Shown here: piece by piece, positions 17,651 to 27,311 of the stretch
How the letters are laid out: each line of letters starts with the position of its first letter
How positions within the stretch are numbered: the first letter of the stretch is position 1
Assembly: GCA_965279315.1 (NCBI GenBank)
Contig: OZ257145.1
Coordinates: forward strand, 3,162,001 to 3,226,000
Source of the DNA: JAPWJZ01 sp965279315
GTDB lineage: Bacteria > Pseudomonadota > Alphaproteobacteria > Micavibrionales > UBA2020
DNA: 64,000 nucleotides
Reading direction: 5' to 3'
Made by a program: the position numbers and the translations under genes
Notes under the pieces: model-generated
What the model was told of the DNA's origin: nothing
Seen by the model: only the letters and a program-made list of their open reading frames with translations
Database searches by the model: none

Positions 17651-17905
17651 TCAGCTACGTTCCTCCGCATCGCCATAAGTATCGTCGGGTTTCTTGCGGC
17701 CTTCTTGTGCGCGCGGTGCGCCGCGGCGGGAACGCGGGCCGCCTTCATCCCATTCTGCGGCAGGAGAGGTGTTGCGGCCAGAGCCGTAATTTTGGTCTGT
17801 ATCCGCACCTTTGCCTGTTTTTATATCCGGCTTCGGTTTCGGTTGACCCTGCAGCGTGTCGTCGGCATAACCGGAGGCGTCTTTTTCAGGCGTTTTCTTT
17901 TTCAT
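17651..17905 (-). CDS. Small hydrophilic hypothetical protein
   Basis: An 84-residue protein dominated by Lys, Asp, Gly, Pro and Arg, probably disordered. AAGGA lies eight bases before the ATG. It is the last of three tiny genes on the minus strand (18243 to 17651) spaced 20-25 bp apart, so probably one transcript. I do not recognise the family. Its company with a DUF3309 gene hints at a stress-related set, which is inference. Confidence 0.6.
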   Translation of the reverse strand: MKKKTPEKDASGYADDTLQGQPKPKPDIKTGKGADTDQNYGSGRNTSPAAEWDEGGPRSRRGAPRAQEGRKKPDDTYGDAEERS

Positions 17906-17927
17906 GATATGTCCTTTGTTTGATGCG

Positions 17928-18062
17928 TCAGAGAACCGTCATCAGCGCGCCCGCAGGTATATCGCCAAACGAAAGGCGCGTGCTGCTGGAAGCGGCACGC
18001 GCCTTTTTGAGCATTTTCATGAGCCCGTTGTTTTTCCATGCGGCAGGCGCTGCATTGGTCAT
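17928..18062 (-). CDS. Tiny hypothetical protein (44 residues)
   Basis: A 44-residue frame beginning MTNAAPAAWKNNG, with a basic centre (KMLKKARAA). AAGGG lies six bases upstream. It is spaced 22 bp from each neighbour. A 9 bp GGCGCGTGC/GCACGCGCC hairpin lies inside it, with five T residues on the plus side, so this stretch could instead be a bidirectional terminator. Confidence 0.4.
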   Translation of the reverse strand: MTNAAPAAWKNNGLMKMLKKARAASSSTRLSFGDIPAGALMTVL

Positions 18063-18084
18063 GGGGAACCCTTGCCGGTGAAGA

Positions 18085-18243
18085 TTATACGTGGCCGGTC
18101 AGCATCAGCACGATCATGACAATCAGCACAACGCCAAGGCCGCTGCTGGGGTAAATGCCCCAGTTTTTGCTATGCGGCCAAGCGGGCAATGCGCCGATCA
18201 GCAGCACGATCAGGACGAGCAATAAAATCGACGATGTACCCAT
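18085..18243 (-). CDS. DUF3309 small membrane protein
   Basis: A 52-residue protein with two hydrophobic segments around the conserved centre LIGALPAWPHSKNWG and YPSSGLG, the signature of DUF3309. AAAGGA precedes the ATG at 18243. It is probably an inner-membrane protein; its role is unknown, although related genes often sit among stress genes. It heads the run of three small minus-strand genes. Confidence 0.85.
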   Translation of the reverse strand: MGTSSILLLVLIVLLIGALPAWPHSKNWGIYPSSGLGVVLIVMIVLMLTGHV

Positions 18244-18315
18244 GATATGTTCCTTTGCCGGTTCAGTTCCGCATGAACCAACCGGCAGGAATATTTATAG
18301 TTCCGTAAAGGAAAA

Positions 18316-19917
18316 TCAGGCGGCCTTGTTGCGCTGGATATTGCGCAGCAGGCCGGAAAACTCCTGAAAACTGATGGGCTTGACGACATGGTGGTTGAAA
18401 CCGGCATCGAACGCCTGTTTCTTGTCGCTTTCCTGTCCCCAGCCGGTCTGGGCGATGAACACCGTGTTTTCAAATCCAGGCGTCGCCTTCAATTTGCGGC
18501 AGACTTCATAACCATTCAAGCCGGGCAAACCGATATCCAGCATGACAACATCCGGGTGGAGTTTTTGCGCCATGTCGACCGCGCTGACGCCGTCATGGGT
18601 GGTCGTGACCTTGTGCCCCATCATTTCCAGCATGACGCCGGTTGTCTGCGCCGACGGGATATTGTCGTCGACGACCAAAAATTCCAGAGGACGGCCCGTC
18701 ACCGCGTCATCATGCTCCTCCAGCAGGATATCGCCGGGTTTCTGGTCCGACAGCGGCAGCCAGACGGTGAAGGCGCTGCCCTTGCCGAGCCCTGCGCTTT
18801 CCGCCCTGATCGTGCCGCCATGCATGCCGACCAGCTGGCGCACCAGCGCAAGGCCGATGCCGAGGCCGCCCTGCGTCTGCTGCAGTTTATTGTCCACCTG
18901 TGTGAACAGCTCGAAAATGCGCGGCAGCATTTCCGGCGGGATGCCGATGCCGTTATCGCGCACGGTTATCGCGACGCCGTTGTTTTCCAGCACAGCCTCA
19001 AGGCCCAGCTGCCCGCCCTCGGGCGTGTATTTTGCGGCGTTGTTCAAAAGGTTGCTGATGATCTGCGAAATGCGCACGGGGTCGGCGTTCAGCCAGGCGG
19101 CCTCGGGCGGCAGGTGCAGCGACAATGTATGGCGGCCGCCGTCGATCAGCGACCTGCTGACCTCGACCGCGGAATCCAGCGCCGACTGCACGCTGATCAT
19201 CCCGCGTTTCAGCGCGATTTTGCCCTGGCTGATGCGCGATACGTCCAGCAAATCATCGATCAGGCGCACAAGGTGCGACAGCTGCCTGTCCATCATCTCG
19301 CGCACATTCGCCGACATTTCCTCGCTCTTGCTCATGCGCAAAATCTGCAGGCCGTTGCGCACGGGGGCAAGCGGGTTGCGCAGTTCATGCGCGAGTGTCG
19401 CAAGGAATTCGTCCTTGCGGCGGTCGGCATCGCGCAACCGGTCTGCATATTCGCGGCTTTCCGACAGCAGGCGGCTGTTTTCTTCGGACTTCTCGGCCAG
19501 TTCGTCGCGCTGGCATTGCAGCTCCTGCTGCTGGCGGTACAGGTCGTAAAACACGCCTGTCTTGGAGCGCAGCACATCCGGCTCGATCGGCTTATAGATG
19601 AAATCGACCGCGCCCGCTTCATAGCCCCGGAAACGGCGCTGGCGGTCATGCGCGCCGGCGGTCAGGAAGATGATCGGGATGCGGTTCGTGCGCGCGGTGC
19701 CGCGCATCAGCTCCGCCAGCTCGAACCCGTCCATTCCCGGCATCTGCACGTCGAGCAGCGCAAGCGCAACGTCGTGCTGCAGCAATAATTCCAGCGCTTC
19801 CGTGCCCGATTTCGCCTTCAGCAGCACAAGGTCGTCGCGGCGCAGCAGCGCTTCGAGCGAGAGGAGGTTTTCCTCGAGGTCATCGACAAGCAGGAAATGT
19901 ACAGGCCTCTTTGGCAT
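18316..19917 (-). CDS. Hybrid histidine kinase, REC-HisKA-HATPase-REC
   Basis: A 533-residue soluble protein. It begins with a receiver domain (phospho-acceptor Asp56 in LLDVQMPGMDG), then a coiled linker and a HisKA domain with LAHELRNPLAP (His177). The HATPase domain follows with N-box ISNLLNNAAKYTPEGG and the G1/G2 boxes (RDNGIGIPPE, GGLGIGLALV). A second receiver has Asp461 in MLDIGLPGLNG. All phosphorelay residues are present. It is last in a four-gene operon with overlapping starts and stops, downstream of cheB, so it probably receives or passes phosphate in a CheB/CheR-tuned relay. Confidence 0.94.
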   Translation of the reverse strand: MPKRPVHFLLVDDLEENLLSLEALLRRDDLVLLKAKSGTEALELLLQHDVALALLDVQMPGMDGFELAELMRGTARTNRIPIIFLTAGAHDRQRRFRGYEAGAVDFIYKPIEPDVLRSKTGVFYDLYRQQQELQCQRDELAEKSEENSRLLSESREYADRLRDADRRKDEFLATLAHELRNPLAPVRNGLQILRMSKSEEMSANVREMMDRQLSHLVRLIDDLLDVSRISQGKIALKRGMISVQSALDSAVEVSRSLIDGGRHTLSLHLPPEAAWLNADPVRISQIISNLLNNAAKYTPEGGQLGLEAVLENNGVAITVRDNGIGIPPEMLPRIFELFTQVDNKLQQTQGGLGIGLALVRQLVGMHGGTIRAESAGLGKGSAFTVWLPLSDQKPGDILLEEHDDAVTGRPLEFLVVDDNIPSAQTTGVMLEMMGHKVTTTHDGVSAVDMAQKLHPDVVMLDIGLPGLNGYEVCRKLKATPGFENTVFIAQTGWGQESDKKQAFDAGFNHHVVKPISFQEFSGLLRNIQRNKAA

Positions 19918-20492
19918 CAGCGAGTCCCCGCTTTTTTGAGTTCGGCAGCAATGTCTTCGAGTCCCATCACCCGCGCCTCGGGGCAGGCTTCGGCGGCCGC
20001 CTGCGGCATCGCGGTTGCGAAGGCAAGGTCGGTTGCCTGCACCAGCCCGCTGCCCCCGGCATCGATGATCATGCGCAGGCCCTTCGCGCCGTCGCTGTTC
20101 GCGCCGGTCAGCACGACGCCCACCACCCCCGCGCCATAGGCGTCGGCGGCGGTTTCAAACAGCACGTCGATGGATGGCCGCGAAAACAGCACGGCCTCGT
20201 CATCCGACAGCGATATGGTCTGGCCCGTTTCCACAAGCAGATGGTAGTCCGGTGGCGCAATATATACAACACCCGGGCGGATGGTGTCTTTATCCTCCGC
20301 CTCGCAGATCCGCACCTGGCATTTGGCCTGCAGCAGCTCGATCATCAGGTTTTTACGGTCAGCCGGCAGGTGCACGACGACCAGCACCGGCAGGGCAAAG
20401 CCTGCGGGCAGCGCAGGCAGGATGGCGGACAGCGCGCCAAGCGCACCCGCCGAAGCACCGATCACGATCAAACTGGCGGGATTGGTTGCCAT
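19917..20492 (-). CDS. CheB-type methylesterase domain protein
   Basis: A 191-residue protein holding only the CheB catalytic domain, without the usual N-terminal receiver. Catalytic residues are visible: Ser14 in GASAGALG, His41 in VVVHLPADRKN and Asp134 in GVVLTGANSDGAKG. It removes methyl groups from receptor glutamates in chemotaxis; in clusters like this one the partner may be a kinase-linked sensor instead. Its stop shares one base with the next gene's start (TGATG), and its start likewise overlaps the cheR stop. Confidence 0.93.
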   Translation of the reverse strand: MATNPASLIVIGASAGALGALSAILPALPAGFALPVLVVVHLPADRKNLMIELLQAKCQVRICEAEDKDTIRPGVVYIAPPDYHLLVETGQTISLSDDEAVLFSRPSIDVLFETAADAYGAGVVGVVLTGANSDGAKGLRMIIDAGGSGLVQATDLAFATAMPQAAAEACPEARVMGLEDIAAELKKAGTR

Positions 20493-21331
20493 CAGCCCCC
20501 CAGCTTCTGATAAATGCGTTCATCGCGCGAAAAATCGGCGAAGTCGTTGGTATAAGCGGAAAAGCGCAGGCTTTCCTTGGCGCCGATGCCCAGAAAACCC
20601 TTGCGACCCAGTGAATCACGGAACAGGCCGATGGCGCGGTCCTGCAAATCGCGGTCGAAATAGATCAGCACGTTGCGGCAGGAAATAAATTGCATTTCCG
20701 CAAATACCGCATCGGTCACAAGGCTGTGGTCGGAAAACAGCACGCGGCTGCGCAAGGTCTTGTCGAACGACACCGCGCCATAAGCGGCGGTGTAGTAATC
20801 CGACAGCGACGACTTGCCGCCCGACAGACGGTGGTTTTGCGTGAACTGCTGGATGCGATCCATGTCATAAATCCCGGCCTCCGCCTTTTTCAGCGCCTCG
20901 GGGTTGATGTCGGTCGCATAGATCAGCGCCTTGTCCTCCAGCCCCTCCTCCCGCAGCAGGATGGCAAGCGAATAGACTTCCTCGCCGCTGGAACAGCCCG
21001 CCACCCAGATTTTCAGGGACGGATAGGTGCGCAAATGCGGCACAACCATTTCACGGATCGCCTTGAAATAACCCGGGTCGCGGAACATCTCGCTGACCTG
21101 CACGGTCAGGAAGCCGAGCAATTCGCGCAGGATGACGCCGTCATGCAAAACCTTGTCCTGCAGCTGCGAATACGTTTCGCAGTTAAAATGCGTGCGCGCC
21201 TGCGCCAGCCTCCGCTTGGTCGACGCAGCCGAATAATTGCGGAAGTCATAGTGATACTTGCGGAAGATCGCCTCCAGCAGCAACTTGATCTCGATATCGT
21301 CGGTCTTTGCTGTGGGGGCATCAACGGTCAT
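20492..21331 (-). CDS. CheR-type protein methyltransferase
   Basis: A 279-residue protein. The N-terminal helical domain (DFRNYSAASTKRRLAQA) is followed by the SAM-binding fold: VAGCSSGEEVYSLAI (SAM loop), YATDINPEALKKAE and ISCRNVLIYFD, all CheR hallmarks. It methylates glutamate side chains using S-adenosylmethionine. Its ATG overlaps the stop of the hybrid kinase by 4 bp. With the CheB domain protein next to it, it makes a reversible methylation pair. No methyl-accepting receptor is in the window. Confidence 0.94.
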   Translation of the reverse strand: MTVDAPTAKTDDIEIKLLLEAIFRKYHYDFRNYSAASTKRRLAQARTHFNCETYSQLQDKVLHDGVILRELLGFLTVQVSEMFRDPGYFKAIREMVVPHLRTYPSLKIWVAGCSSGEEVYSLAILLREEGLEDKALIYATDINPEALKKAEAGIYDMDRIQQFTQNHRLSGGKSSLSDYYTAAYGAVSFDKTLRSRVLFSDHSLVTDAVFAEMQFISCRNVLIYFDRDLQDRAIGLFRDSLGRKGFLGIGAKESLRFSAYTNDFADFSRDERIYQKLGG

Positions 21332-24300
21332 CGCGGCATCCAGACCCGCGCGAGCGACAGCAGCTTTTCCACGTCCAGCGGTTTTGCCATGTAATCATTG
21401 GCGCCCGCATCAAGGCATTTTTCCTGGTCGTCCTTCATCGCCTTCGCGGTCAGCATGATGATGGGGAGCTTTTTCCATTCGGTTTTTTTGCGGATTTCGC
21501 GGGTCGCGGTCAGGCCGTCCATTTCCGGCATCATCACGTCCATCAGCACAAGGTCGATTTTCGCGGATGCGTCGCCTTGCGATTTTTCCAGCGCCTGCAA
21601 TGCTTCCTTGCCATTGCGGGCGATCTGCACGATCGCGCCGCGCGGCTCGAAGATATTGGTGACGGCATAGACGTTGCGCACGTCGTCCTCCACCACCAGG
21701 ATGCGGCGGCCCTCCAGCACGGCGTCGCGGTTGCGCGCCTGCTGCAGCATTTTCTGCTTGTCGGCCGGCATTTCCGCCACGACCTGGTGCAGGAACAGCG
21801 TGACTTCGTCCAGCAGGCGTTCGGGCGATTTCGCGCCCTTGATGATGATGGAGCTGGAATATTTGCGCAGGCGCTGCTCTTCCGCCGCCGATAGTTCGCG
21901 GCCGGTGTAAACGATCACGGGCGGGAAGGAATAGGCGTCTTCCTTGCTGATGGTTTCCAGCAGGGAATATCCCGTGGCATCCGGCAGCGACAGGTCGAGC
22001 ACCATGCAGTCAAAGGTGGATGTTTTCAGCAGCTCCAGGCATTCGGCGGCAGTGCGCGCGCCGACCGTTTCAACCTCTTTCGACTCCAGCAGCTTGCCGA
22101 CCGCCTCCAGCTGCACCGCATCGTCCTCCACGATCAGCACGCGGCGCATATGCGTATCAAGCCGCGCCTCGAAGCTTTTCATCACGTCGGACAGCTCTTC
22201 GCGCTTGACCGGTTTCAGCATATAGCCGACCGCGCCCAGCGACAGCGCCGTGCGCGCATAATCATCGCCCGACACCACATGCACGGGGATATGCCGCGTG
22301 CGCGGGTCCTGCTTCAGGCGGTCGAGGACGGAGAGGCCCGAGTTGTCGGGCAGGCCGACATCGAGGATCACCGCGCTGGGCAGGTAACGCTTCGCCAATT
22401 GCAGCGCCTCGGCTGCGGTATGCGCGATCAGGCACTGGAAATTCAGTTCATGCGACAGGTCGAACAGGATTTTCGCAAAACTGACGTCATCCTCGATCAC
22501 CAGCAGCAAGCGGCTTTTCTGGTTCAGGTCATCGCGGTCGTCGAGGATCTGGCCCTCGCCATAGGCGCGCGGCACGGCGGCGTCGCGGCGCGTGTAGTTT
22601 TCAGGCCCTTCGCCTGCCGTCAAGACCGGCGACGGCGCGGATTTCGTGGAGATGCCGGAATCATAGATTTCAGGCAGCATGATGCTGAAGGTGCTTCCCT
22701 CGCCCATCTGGCTGGCCAGATGGATGGTGCCGCTCAGCAGGCGCGCCAGCTGGCGCGAGATGGAAAGGCCGAGGCCGGTGCCGCCGTATTTGCGGCTGAT
22801 GGCGCTGTCGGCCTGGCGGAACGCCTCGAACACCTGCTGCTGTTGCTCTTCCGAAATGCCGATGCCGGTATCGGTGACGGAGAACGCGACGCGGCCGTTA
22901 TCGGCGCGGCTGAACGACAGCACGACCTTGCCGGTTTCCGTGAACTTGAACGCGTTCGACAGCAGGTTTTTCAGGATCTGCTCCAGCCGCTGGCGGTCGG
23001 TCACGATGCTGGGCGGGCAGCCGGGTTCAATGCGGGTTTCGAACACGATGTCCTTTTGCTGCGCAATCGGCTGGAACAGGCGCACAAGGTCGTCAATCAT
23101 GCGGTTGACGGGCATCGGTTCCGGCCTGATCTCCATATGGCCCGCTTCGATTTTGGACAGGTCGAGGATGTCGTTGATCAGCGTCAGCAGGTCGTTGCCG
23201 GACGACTGGATGGTCAGCGCATATTTCACCTGTTCATCGGACAGGTTGCCGCCGGGGTTGTCGGCCAGCAGTTTCGCCAGGATCAGCGACGAGTTCAGCG
23301 GCGTGCGCAGTTCATGCGACATGTTGGCGAGGAAGTCGGATTTGTAGCGGCTCGCCTGCTCCAGCTCCTGCGCCTTGGTCTGCACGATCGTTTTCGCGCG
23401 TGCAAGGTCGTCGCGCTGCGTTTCCAGCAGCGTGGTCTGTTCCTCCAGCTGGCTGTTGGTCTGTTCCAGCTCCGCCTGCTGCTGCTCAAGGCGCGTCTGG
23501 GATTCACGAAGGGTGCGGCTTTGCTCCTCCAGTTCCTCGTTCGACACGCGCAATTCTTCGCTCTGCGCCTGCAATTCTTCGCCCTGGCGCTGCGTTTCTT
23601 CCAGCAGGTTTTGCAGGTGCAGGCGGTAATTGGCGGCGCGGATGGCGACGGCGATCGGCTCCGACACGCGCTCCAGCAGTTCCTTCACCACGTCGTCGAA
23701 TTGATCCATCACGCCCAGTTCATACACCGCCTCGACAATCATGTCGGACGCGGCGGGCGCGATCACCAGGTGGCGCGGGTCGCCATGGCCGAGCGACGAG
23801 CCGAGGGCAAGGTATCCCGCGGGGATGTCTTGCACCATGAACACACGGCGGTCTTTCGCCGCCTGCCCCAGCAGGCTTTCGCCAGCCTCGAACGCCAGCG
23901 GCGTCTGGCTGGTCGCGGGCAGGCCAAAGGTCGCGACGCGCTTGAAATGCGCCCCGTCCTTGGCAAAGAACGCGCCCACCTGCGCGCCGAAATATTCGGT
24001 GCAGAATTTCAGGATGTTTTCGCCCAGCTGCTCCACGCGCTGCTGCCCCGCCATTGCGGTTTGCAAGCCAAGCTCTCCCGCCTGCAGCCATTCCTGCCGC
24101 GCCCGCACGGCTGCCGCGCGCGCCATCAGCGACGCCACGATGATCGCCAGCAAACTGCCGAAAGCGACGCTGAGCAGGCCGCTGGCCTGCGCAATGTTAT
24201 ACGCGCTTTCGCGTTCGGCGATCTGCGCCTGGCGGAACATGCGCACTTTGTCGAGCATCTTGCCCACGATGTCGCGCGCGGCATCCATCGCCGCCTTGCC

Positions 24301-24762
24301 GCGATCGGTGCGCACAAGGGCGAGCGCAGCGTCGAAACCCTGCGTGCGGCGCAGGTCAATCGTTTCGGACAGTTCGTCCATTTTCATCTTGATATGCCCG
24401 CGCAGCACAGTGACGCGCGTCATGTCTTCCGTGTCCCCGCGGGATTCATTCTCGAGGGTCGCAAGGCGCTCTTCCAGGCCGGTGCGCGCCTCGTGATACG
24501 GCCCGAGGTAACGGTCGTCGCCGGTGATGACATAGCCGCGCTGGCCCGTTTCGGCGTCCTTCAGCAGCGTCATCACGCTGGCAAGCGCGATCAGTTTTTC
24601 ATGCGTTGCCGCCACTTCCTGCGCGTTGTCGTTCAGGGTCTTGATATTCATGTAGGAAATCGCGCCGCTGGCCGCGAAGAATAACAGGACGAGGATAAGG
24701 CCGCTCGTGATCGTGAAACCCGAGCCTTCGCGTTTGTTGCTGAAATTATTTGTGTTTTTCAT
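21328..24762 (-). CDS. CHASE3-GAF hybrid histidine kinase with three receivers
   Basis: A 1144-residue membrane-anchored sensor. A first membrane helix (SGLILVLLFFAASGAISYM) is followed by a CHASE3 sensor with DAETGQRGYVITGDDRYL and a second helix near residue 200. Then come a GAF domain, a long coiled coil (about 360-470, Gln/Glu-rich), HisKA with SHELRTPLN (His483), HATPase, and three receivers; the last has Asp1075 in LMDVMMPEMDG. I chose ATG at 24762 over the frame start at 24813 because it places the membrane helix near the N-terminus, with AAGGG upstream. It heads the operon with cheR, cheB and the second kinase. Confidence 0.94.
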   Translation of the reverse strand: MKNTNNFSNKREGSGFTITSGLILVLLFFAASGAISYMNIKTLNDNAQEVAATHEKLIALASVMTLLKDAETGQRGYVITGDDRYLGPYHEARTGLEERLATLENESRGDTEDMTRVTVLRGHIKMKMDELSETIDLRRTQGFDAALALVRTDRGKAAMDAARDIVGKMLDKVRMFRQAQIAERESAYNIAQASGLLSVAFGSLLAIIVASLMARAAAVRARQEWLQAGELGLQTAMAGQQRVEQLGENILKFCTEYFGAQVGAFFAKDGAHFKRVATFGLPATSQTPLAFEAGESLLGQAAKDRRVFMVQDIPAGYLALGSSLGHGDPRHLVIAPAASDMIVEAVYELGVMDQFDDVVKELLERVSEPIAVAIRAANYRLHLQNLLEETQRQGEELQAQSEELRVSNEELEEQSRTLRESQTRLEQQQAELEQTNSQLEEQTTLLETQRDDLARAKTIVQTKAQELEQASRYKSDFLANMSHELRTPLNSSLILAKLLADNPGGNLSDEQVKYALTIQSSGNDLLTLINDILDLSKIEAGHMEIRPEPMPVNRMIDDLVRLFQPIAQQKDIVFETRIEPGCPPSIVTDRQRLEQILKNLLSNAFKFTETGKVVLSFSRADNGRVAFSVTDTGIGISEEQQQQVFEAFRQADSAISRKYGGTGLGLSISRQLARLLSGTIHLASQMGEGSTFSIMLPEIYDSGISTKSAPSPVLTAGEGPENYTRRDAAVPRAYGEGQILDDRDDLNQKSRLLLVIEDDVSFAKILFDLSHELNFQCLIAHTAAEALQLAKRYLPSAVILDVGLPDNSGLSVLDRLKQDPRTRHIPVHVVSGDDYARTALSLGAVGYMLKPVKREELSDVMKSFEARLDTHMRRVLIVEDDAVQLEAVGKLLESKEVETVGARTAAECLELLKTSTFDCMVLDLSLPDATGYSLLETISKEDAYSFPPVIVYTGRELSAAEEQRLRKYSSSIIIKGAKSPERLLDEVTLFLHQVVAEMPADKQKMLQQARNRDAVLEGRRILVVEDDVRNVYAVTNIFEPRGAIVQIARNGKEALQALEKSQGDASAKIDLVLMDVMMPEMDGLTATREIRKKTEWKKLPIIMLTAKAMKDDQEKCLDAGANDYMAKPLDVEKLLSLARVWMPR

Positions 24763-25104
24763 GTGCCCTTTTGTCCCCGGCCTGTAAACCGGCGCAATGC
24801 CCTTTTGCCCCATATGGTTAAAATACCATCTGGGGTAGAATATATAACGCCGGAATTAAGATTTCGTTCCAATAAAGAATTGAAAATCAGGGGGGTTTTT
24901 GATTTACGTAATGTTTTAGCGCTTGATTTTTTGCTGGGTGGTTGGCCCCGGCCGGGGCTGTGGGCTAAAAAGCGCATCATTTATATACCATAACACAAAG
25001 TTGCTAAAAACGCAAGTCTTTTTTGCGCGATACCGGCCAGAAACCGGATTGCTGACGCACCGCATCAAGGGTTATGGTGATTGCATCAAAAATAACGGGA
25101 CACG
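24763..25104. other. AT-rich divergent intergenic region
   Basis: About 340 bases lie between the divergent hybrid-kinase operon and the GH3 gene. The stretch 24820-25020 is AT-rich and probably holds promoters for both directions, but I see no convincing matched -35/-10 pair. No RNA gene or real reading frame is visible. GGGA precedes the GH3 start. Confidence 0.5.
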
Positions 25105-27309
25105 ATGGCCGATGTGATTTCCACATTACTGGCGCAAATGACTCTGGACGAGAAGATCGGCCAGCTGAACCTCGTCATAGCGGGCGATGCCGTGACGGGC
25201 GCGATGGTATCCGAAGGCGTGGAGCAGAAGATCGCCAGCGGCGCGGTCGGCGGTATGTTCGGCGTCTATGGCGCAACGCCGGTGCGCGCATTACAAACCG
25301 TTGCCCTTGAAAAAACCCGCCTGAAAATTCCGCTGATCTTCGGCCTCGATGTCATCCACGGCCACCGCACCATCTTCCCCATCCCGCTTGGCCTGTCGTG
25401 TTCGTGGGATATGGCGATGATCGAAAACGTGGCGAAGCTGTCGGGCGATGAAGCGGCGGCGGAGGGGTTGCACTGGGTATTCTCCCCCATGGTCGACATC
25501 ACGCGCGATGCGCGCTGGGGCCGTTGCGCCGAGGCTGCGGGCGAAGACGCCTATCTTGGGTCGCGCATTTCCGCCGCCATGGTGCGCGGGTATCAGGAAA
25601 ACGGCGGCAATTCTCTGCTCGCCTGCGTCAAACATTTCGCGCTCTATGGCGCGGCGGAGGCCGGGCGCGATTACCACACGGCGGATATGAGCCGCCTTGC
25701 GATGTTCGAACAGTATTTCCCGCCGTACAAGGCCGCCGTCGATGCGGGCGTCGCCAGCGTCATGAGTTCGTTCAACGATGTGGAGAGCATTCCCGCCACC
25801 GGCAACAAATGGCTGCTGACCGATGTGCTGCGCAAACAGTGGGGCTTCGACGGGTTTGTGGTGTCGGATTACACCAGCGTGAACGAGATGACCGACCACG
25901 GCATGGGCGACCTGCAAACCGTTTCCGCCCTCGCGCTGAAGGCCGGGCTGGACATGGACATGGTCGGCGAAGGTTTCCTGACCACGCTGAAAAAATCGCT
26001 GGATGAAGGCAAGGTCACCGAAGACGACATCACCACCGCCTGTGCCCGTATCTTGCGCGCCAAACAAAAACTGGGATTGTTCGACAACCCGTTCCGCAAC
26101 CTGCGCGATGAATCGCCAAAAGAAATCATCCTGTCGCCGAAACACCGCGCCGCCGCGCGCGATGCCGCCGCGCGTTCCTGCGTGCTGCTGAAAAACGACA
26201 ATATCTTGCCCCTCGCCCGCACCGCGAAAATCGCACTGATCGGCCCGTTGGCCGACGACAAACGCAACATGCAGGGCACATGGAGCATCGCGGGCAATTG
26301 GGAAGAATGCGTATCGGTGTTGCAGGGCATGAAAAACGCCGCGCCCGATGCCGCTATCACTTACGCGCTTGGCGCGAATGTCACCGACGATCCGCTGATC
26401 GCGGCGAAGGCGAATATCTTCGGCGAAAAAGTCATCATCGACCCCCGCCCGGAAACCGAATTGATTGCCGAGGCCGTGCGCGAAGCCGAACGGGCCGATG
26501 TGATCGTGGCCGTTATGGGCGAAGCGCAGGAAATGTCCGGTGAAGCCGCCAGCCGTGCCGATATCGGCCTGCCGGGAAAACAATCCGCCCTGATCGCCGC
26601 GCTGGCCGCCACCGGAAAACCATTGGTGATGGTGTTCCTCAGCGGCCGCCCGCTGACCATTGTGAATGAATCGAAACAGGCGGGCGCGATTGTCGCCATG
26701 TGGTTCGGCGGGACGGAAGCGGGCAATGGTATTGCGGATGTGCTGTTCGGCGATTACAACCCCGCCGGAAAACTCAGCATGTCTTTCCCTTACGCGGTCG
26801 GGCAGATCCCCGTTTATTACAACCACAAAAAAACCGGCCGCCCCTATGCGGGCGAATTCCCGGGCGTGGTCGATGTGCCGTCGAAATTCCGTTCCCGCTA
26901 CCTCGATATCCCGAACGAACCGCTGTATCCATTTGGTTACGGTCTCAGCTATACGACGTTCGAATACAGCGATATCTCGCTCAGCGAAACCGCCGCGCGC
27001 GGCGATGCCGGCATCACCGCCAGCGTCACCATCATGAATACCGGCGCGCATGACGGCGAAGAAACTGTGCAGCTTTACATCACCGACCCCGTCGCCAGCC
27101 TGTCGCGCCCCGTGCGCGAGCTAAAGGGTTTTGAAAAAATCGCGCTCAAGCGCGGCGAGAGCAAAACGGTCACATTCAAAATCACCACCGACCACCTGAA
27201 ATTCTACAACAACGACCTGCACCATGACTGGGAAGCAGGAGAATTCATCATCGCAATCGGCCCGAATTCTGCGCAGACGCGCGGCGTGGCTGTGACTTGG
27301 GAGAAATGA
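25105..27309 (+). CDS. Glycoside hydrolase family 3 (beta-glucosidase type)
   Basis: A 734-residue GH3 enzyme. The N-terminal barrel has GLDVIHGHRTIFPIPL, KHFALYGAAEAGRDY and the nucleophile Asp255 in VVSDYTSVNEM. The second alpha/beta domain follows (RAAARDAAARSCVLLKN, then EMSGEAASRADIGLPG), and a C-terminal fibronectin-III-like domain begins at FGYGLSYTTFEYS. It hydrolyses beta-linked glucosides. There is no signal peptide, so it is probably cytoplasmic or acts on imported sugar. It lies 2 bp before a GH144-like gene, suggesting joint breakdown of beta-1,2-glucan; that substrate is inferred. Confidence 0.95.
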   Translation: MADVISTLLAQMTLDEKIGQLNLVIAGDAVTGAMVSEGVEQKIASGAVGGMFGVYGATPVRALQTVALEKTRLKIPLIFGLDVIHGHRTIFPIPLGLSCSWDMAMIENVAKLSGDEAAAEGLHWVFSPMVDITRDARWGRCAEAAGEDAYLGSRISAAMVRGYQENGGNSLLACVKHFALYGAAEAGRDYHTADMSRLAMFEQYFPPYKAAVDAGVASVMSSFNDVESIPATGNKWLLTDVLRKQWGFDGFVVSDYTSVNEMTDHGMGDLQTVSALALKAGLDMDMVGEGFLTTLKKSLDEGKVTEDDITTACARILRAKQKLGLFDNPFRNLRDESPKEIILSPKHRAAARDAAARSCVLLKNDNILPLARTAKIALIGPLADDKRNMQGTWSIAGNWEECVSVLQGMKNAAPDAAITYALGANVTDDPLIAAKANIFGEKVIIDPRPETELIAEAVREAERADVIVAVMGEAQEMSGEAASRADIGLPGKQSALIAALAATGKPLVMVFLSGRPLTIVNESKQAGAIVAMWFGGTEAGNGIADVLFGDYNPAGKLSMSFPYAVGQIPVYYNHKKTGRPYAGEFPGVVDVPSKFRSRYLDIPNEPLYPFGYGLSYTTFEYSDISLSETAARGDAGITASVTIMNTGAHDGEETVQLYITDPVASLSRPVRELKGFEKIALKRGESKTVTFKITTDHLKFYNNDLHHDWEAGEFIIAIGPNSAQTRGVAVTWEK

Positions 27310-27311
27310 CA

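Noticed and set aside
18388..19788. Long plus-strand frame opposite the REC-kinase-REC gene
   Set aside because: Antisense shadow; the minus-strand kinase has all catalytic motifs.
22150..24684. Long open frame (844 residues) opposite the hybrid kinase
   Set aside because: It is rich in Arg, His and Gln, as expected of the antisense of a GC-rich coiled-coil kinase, and has no domain.
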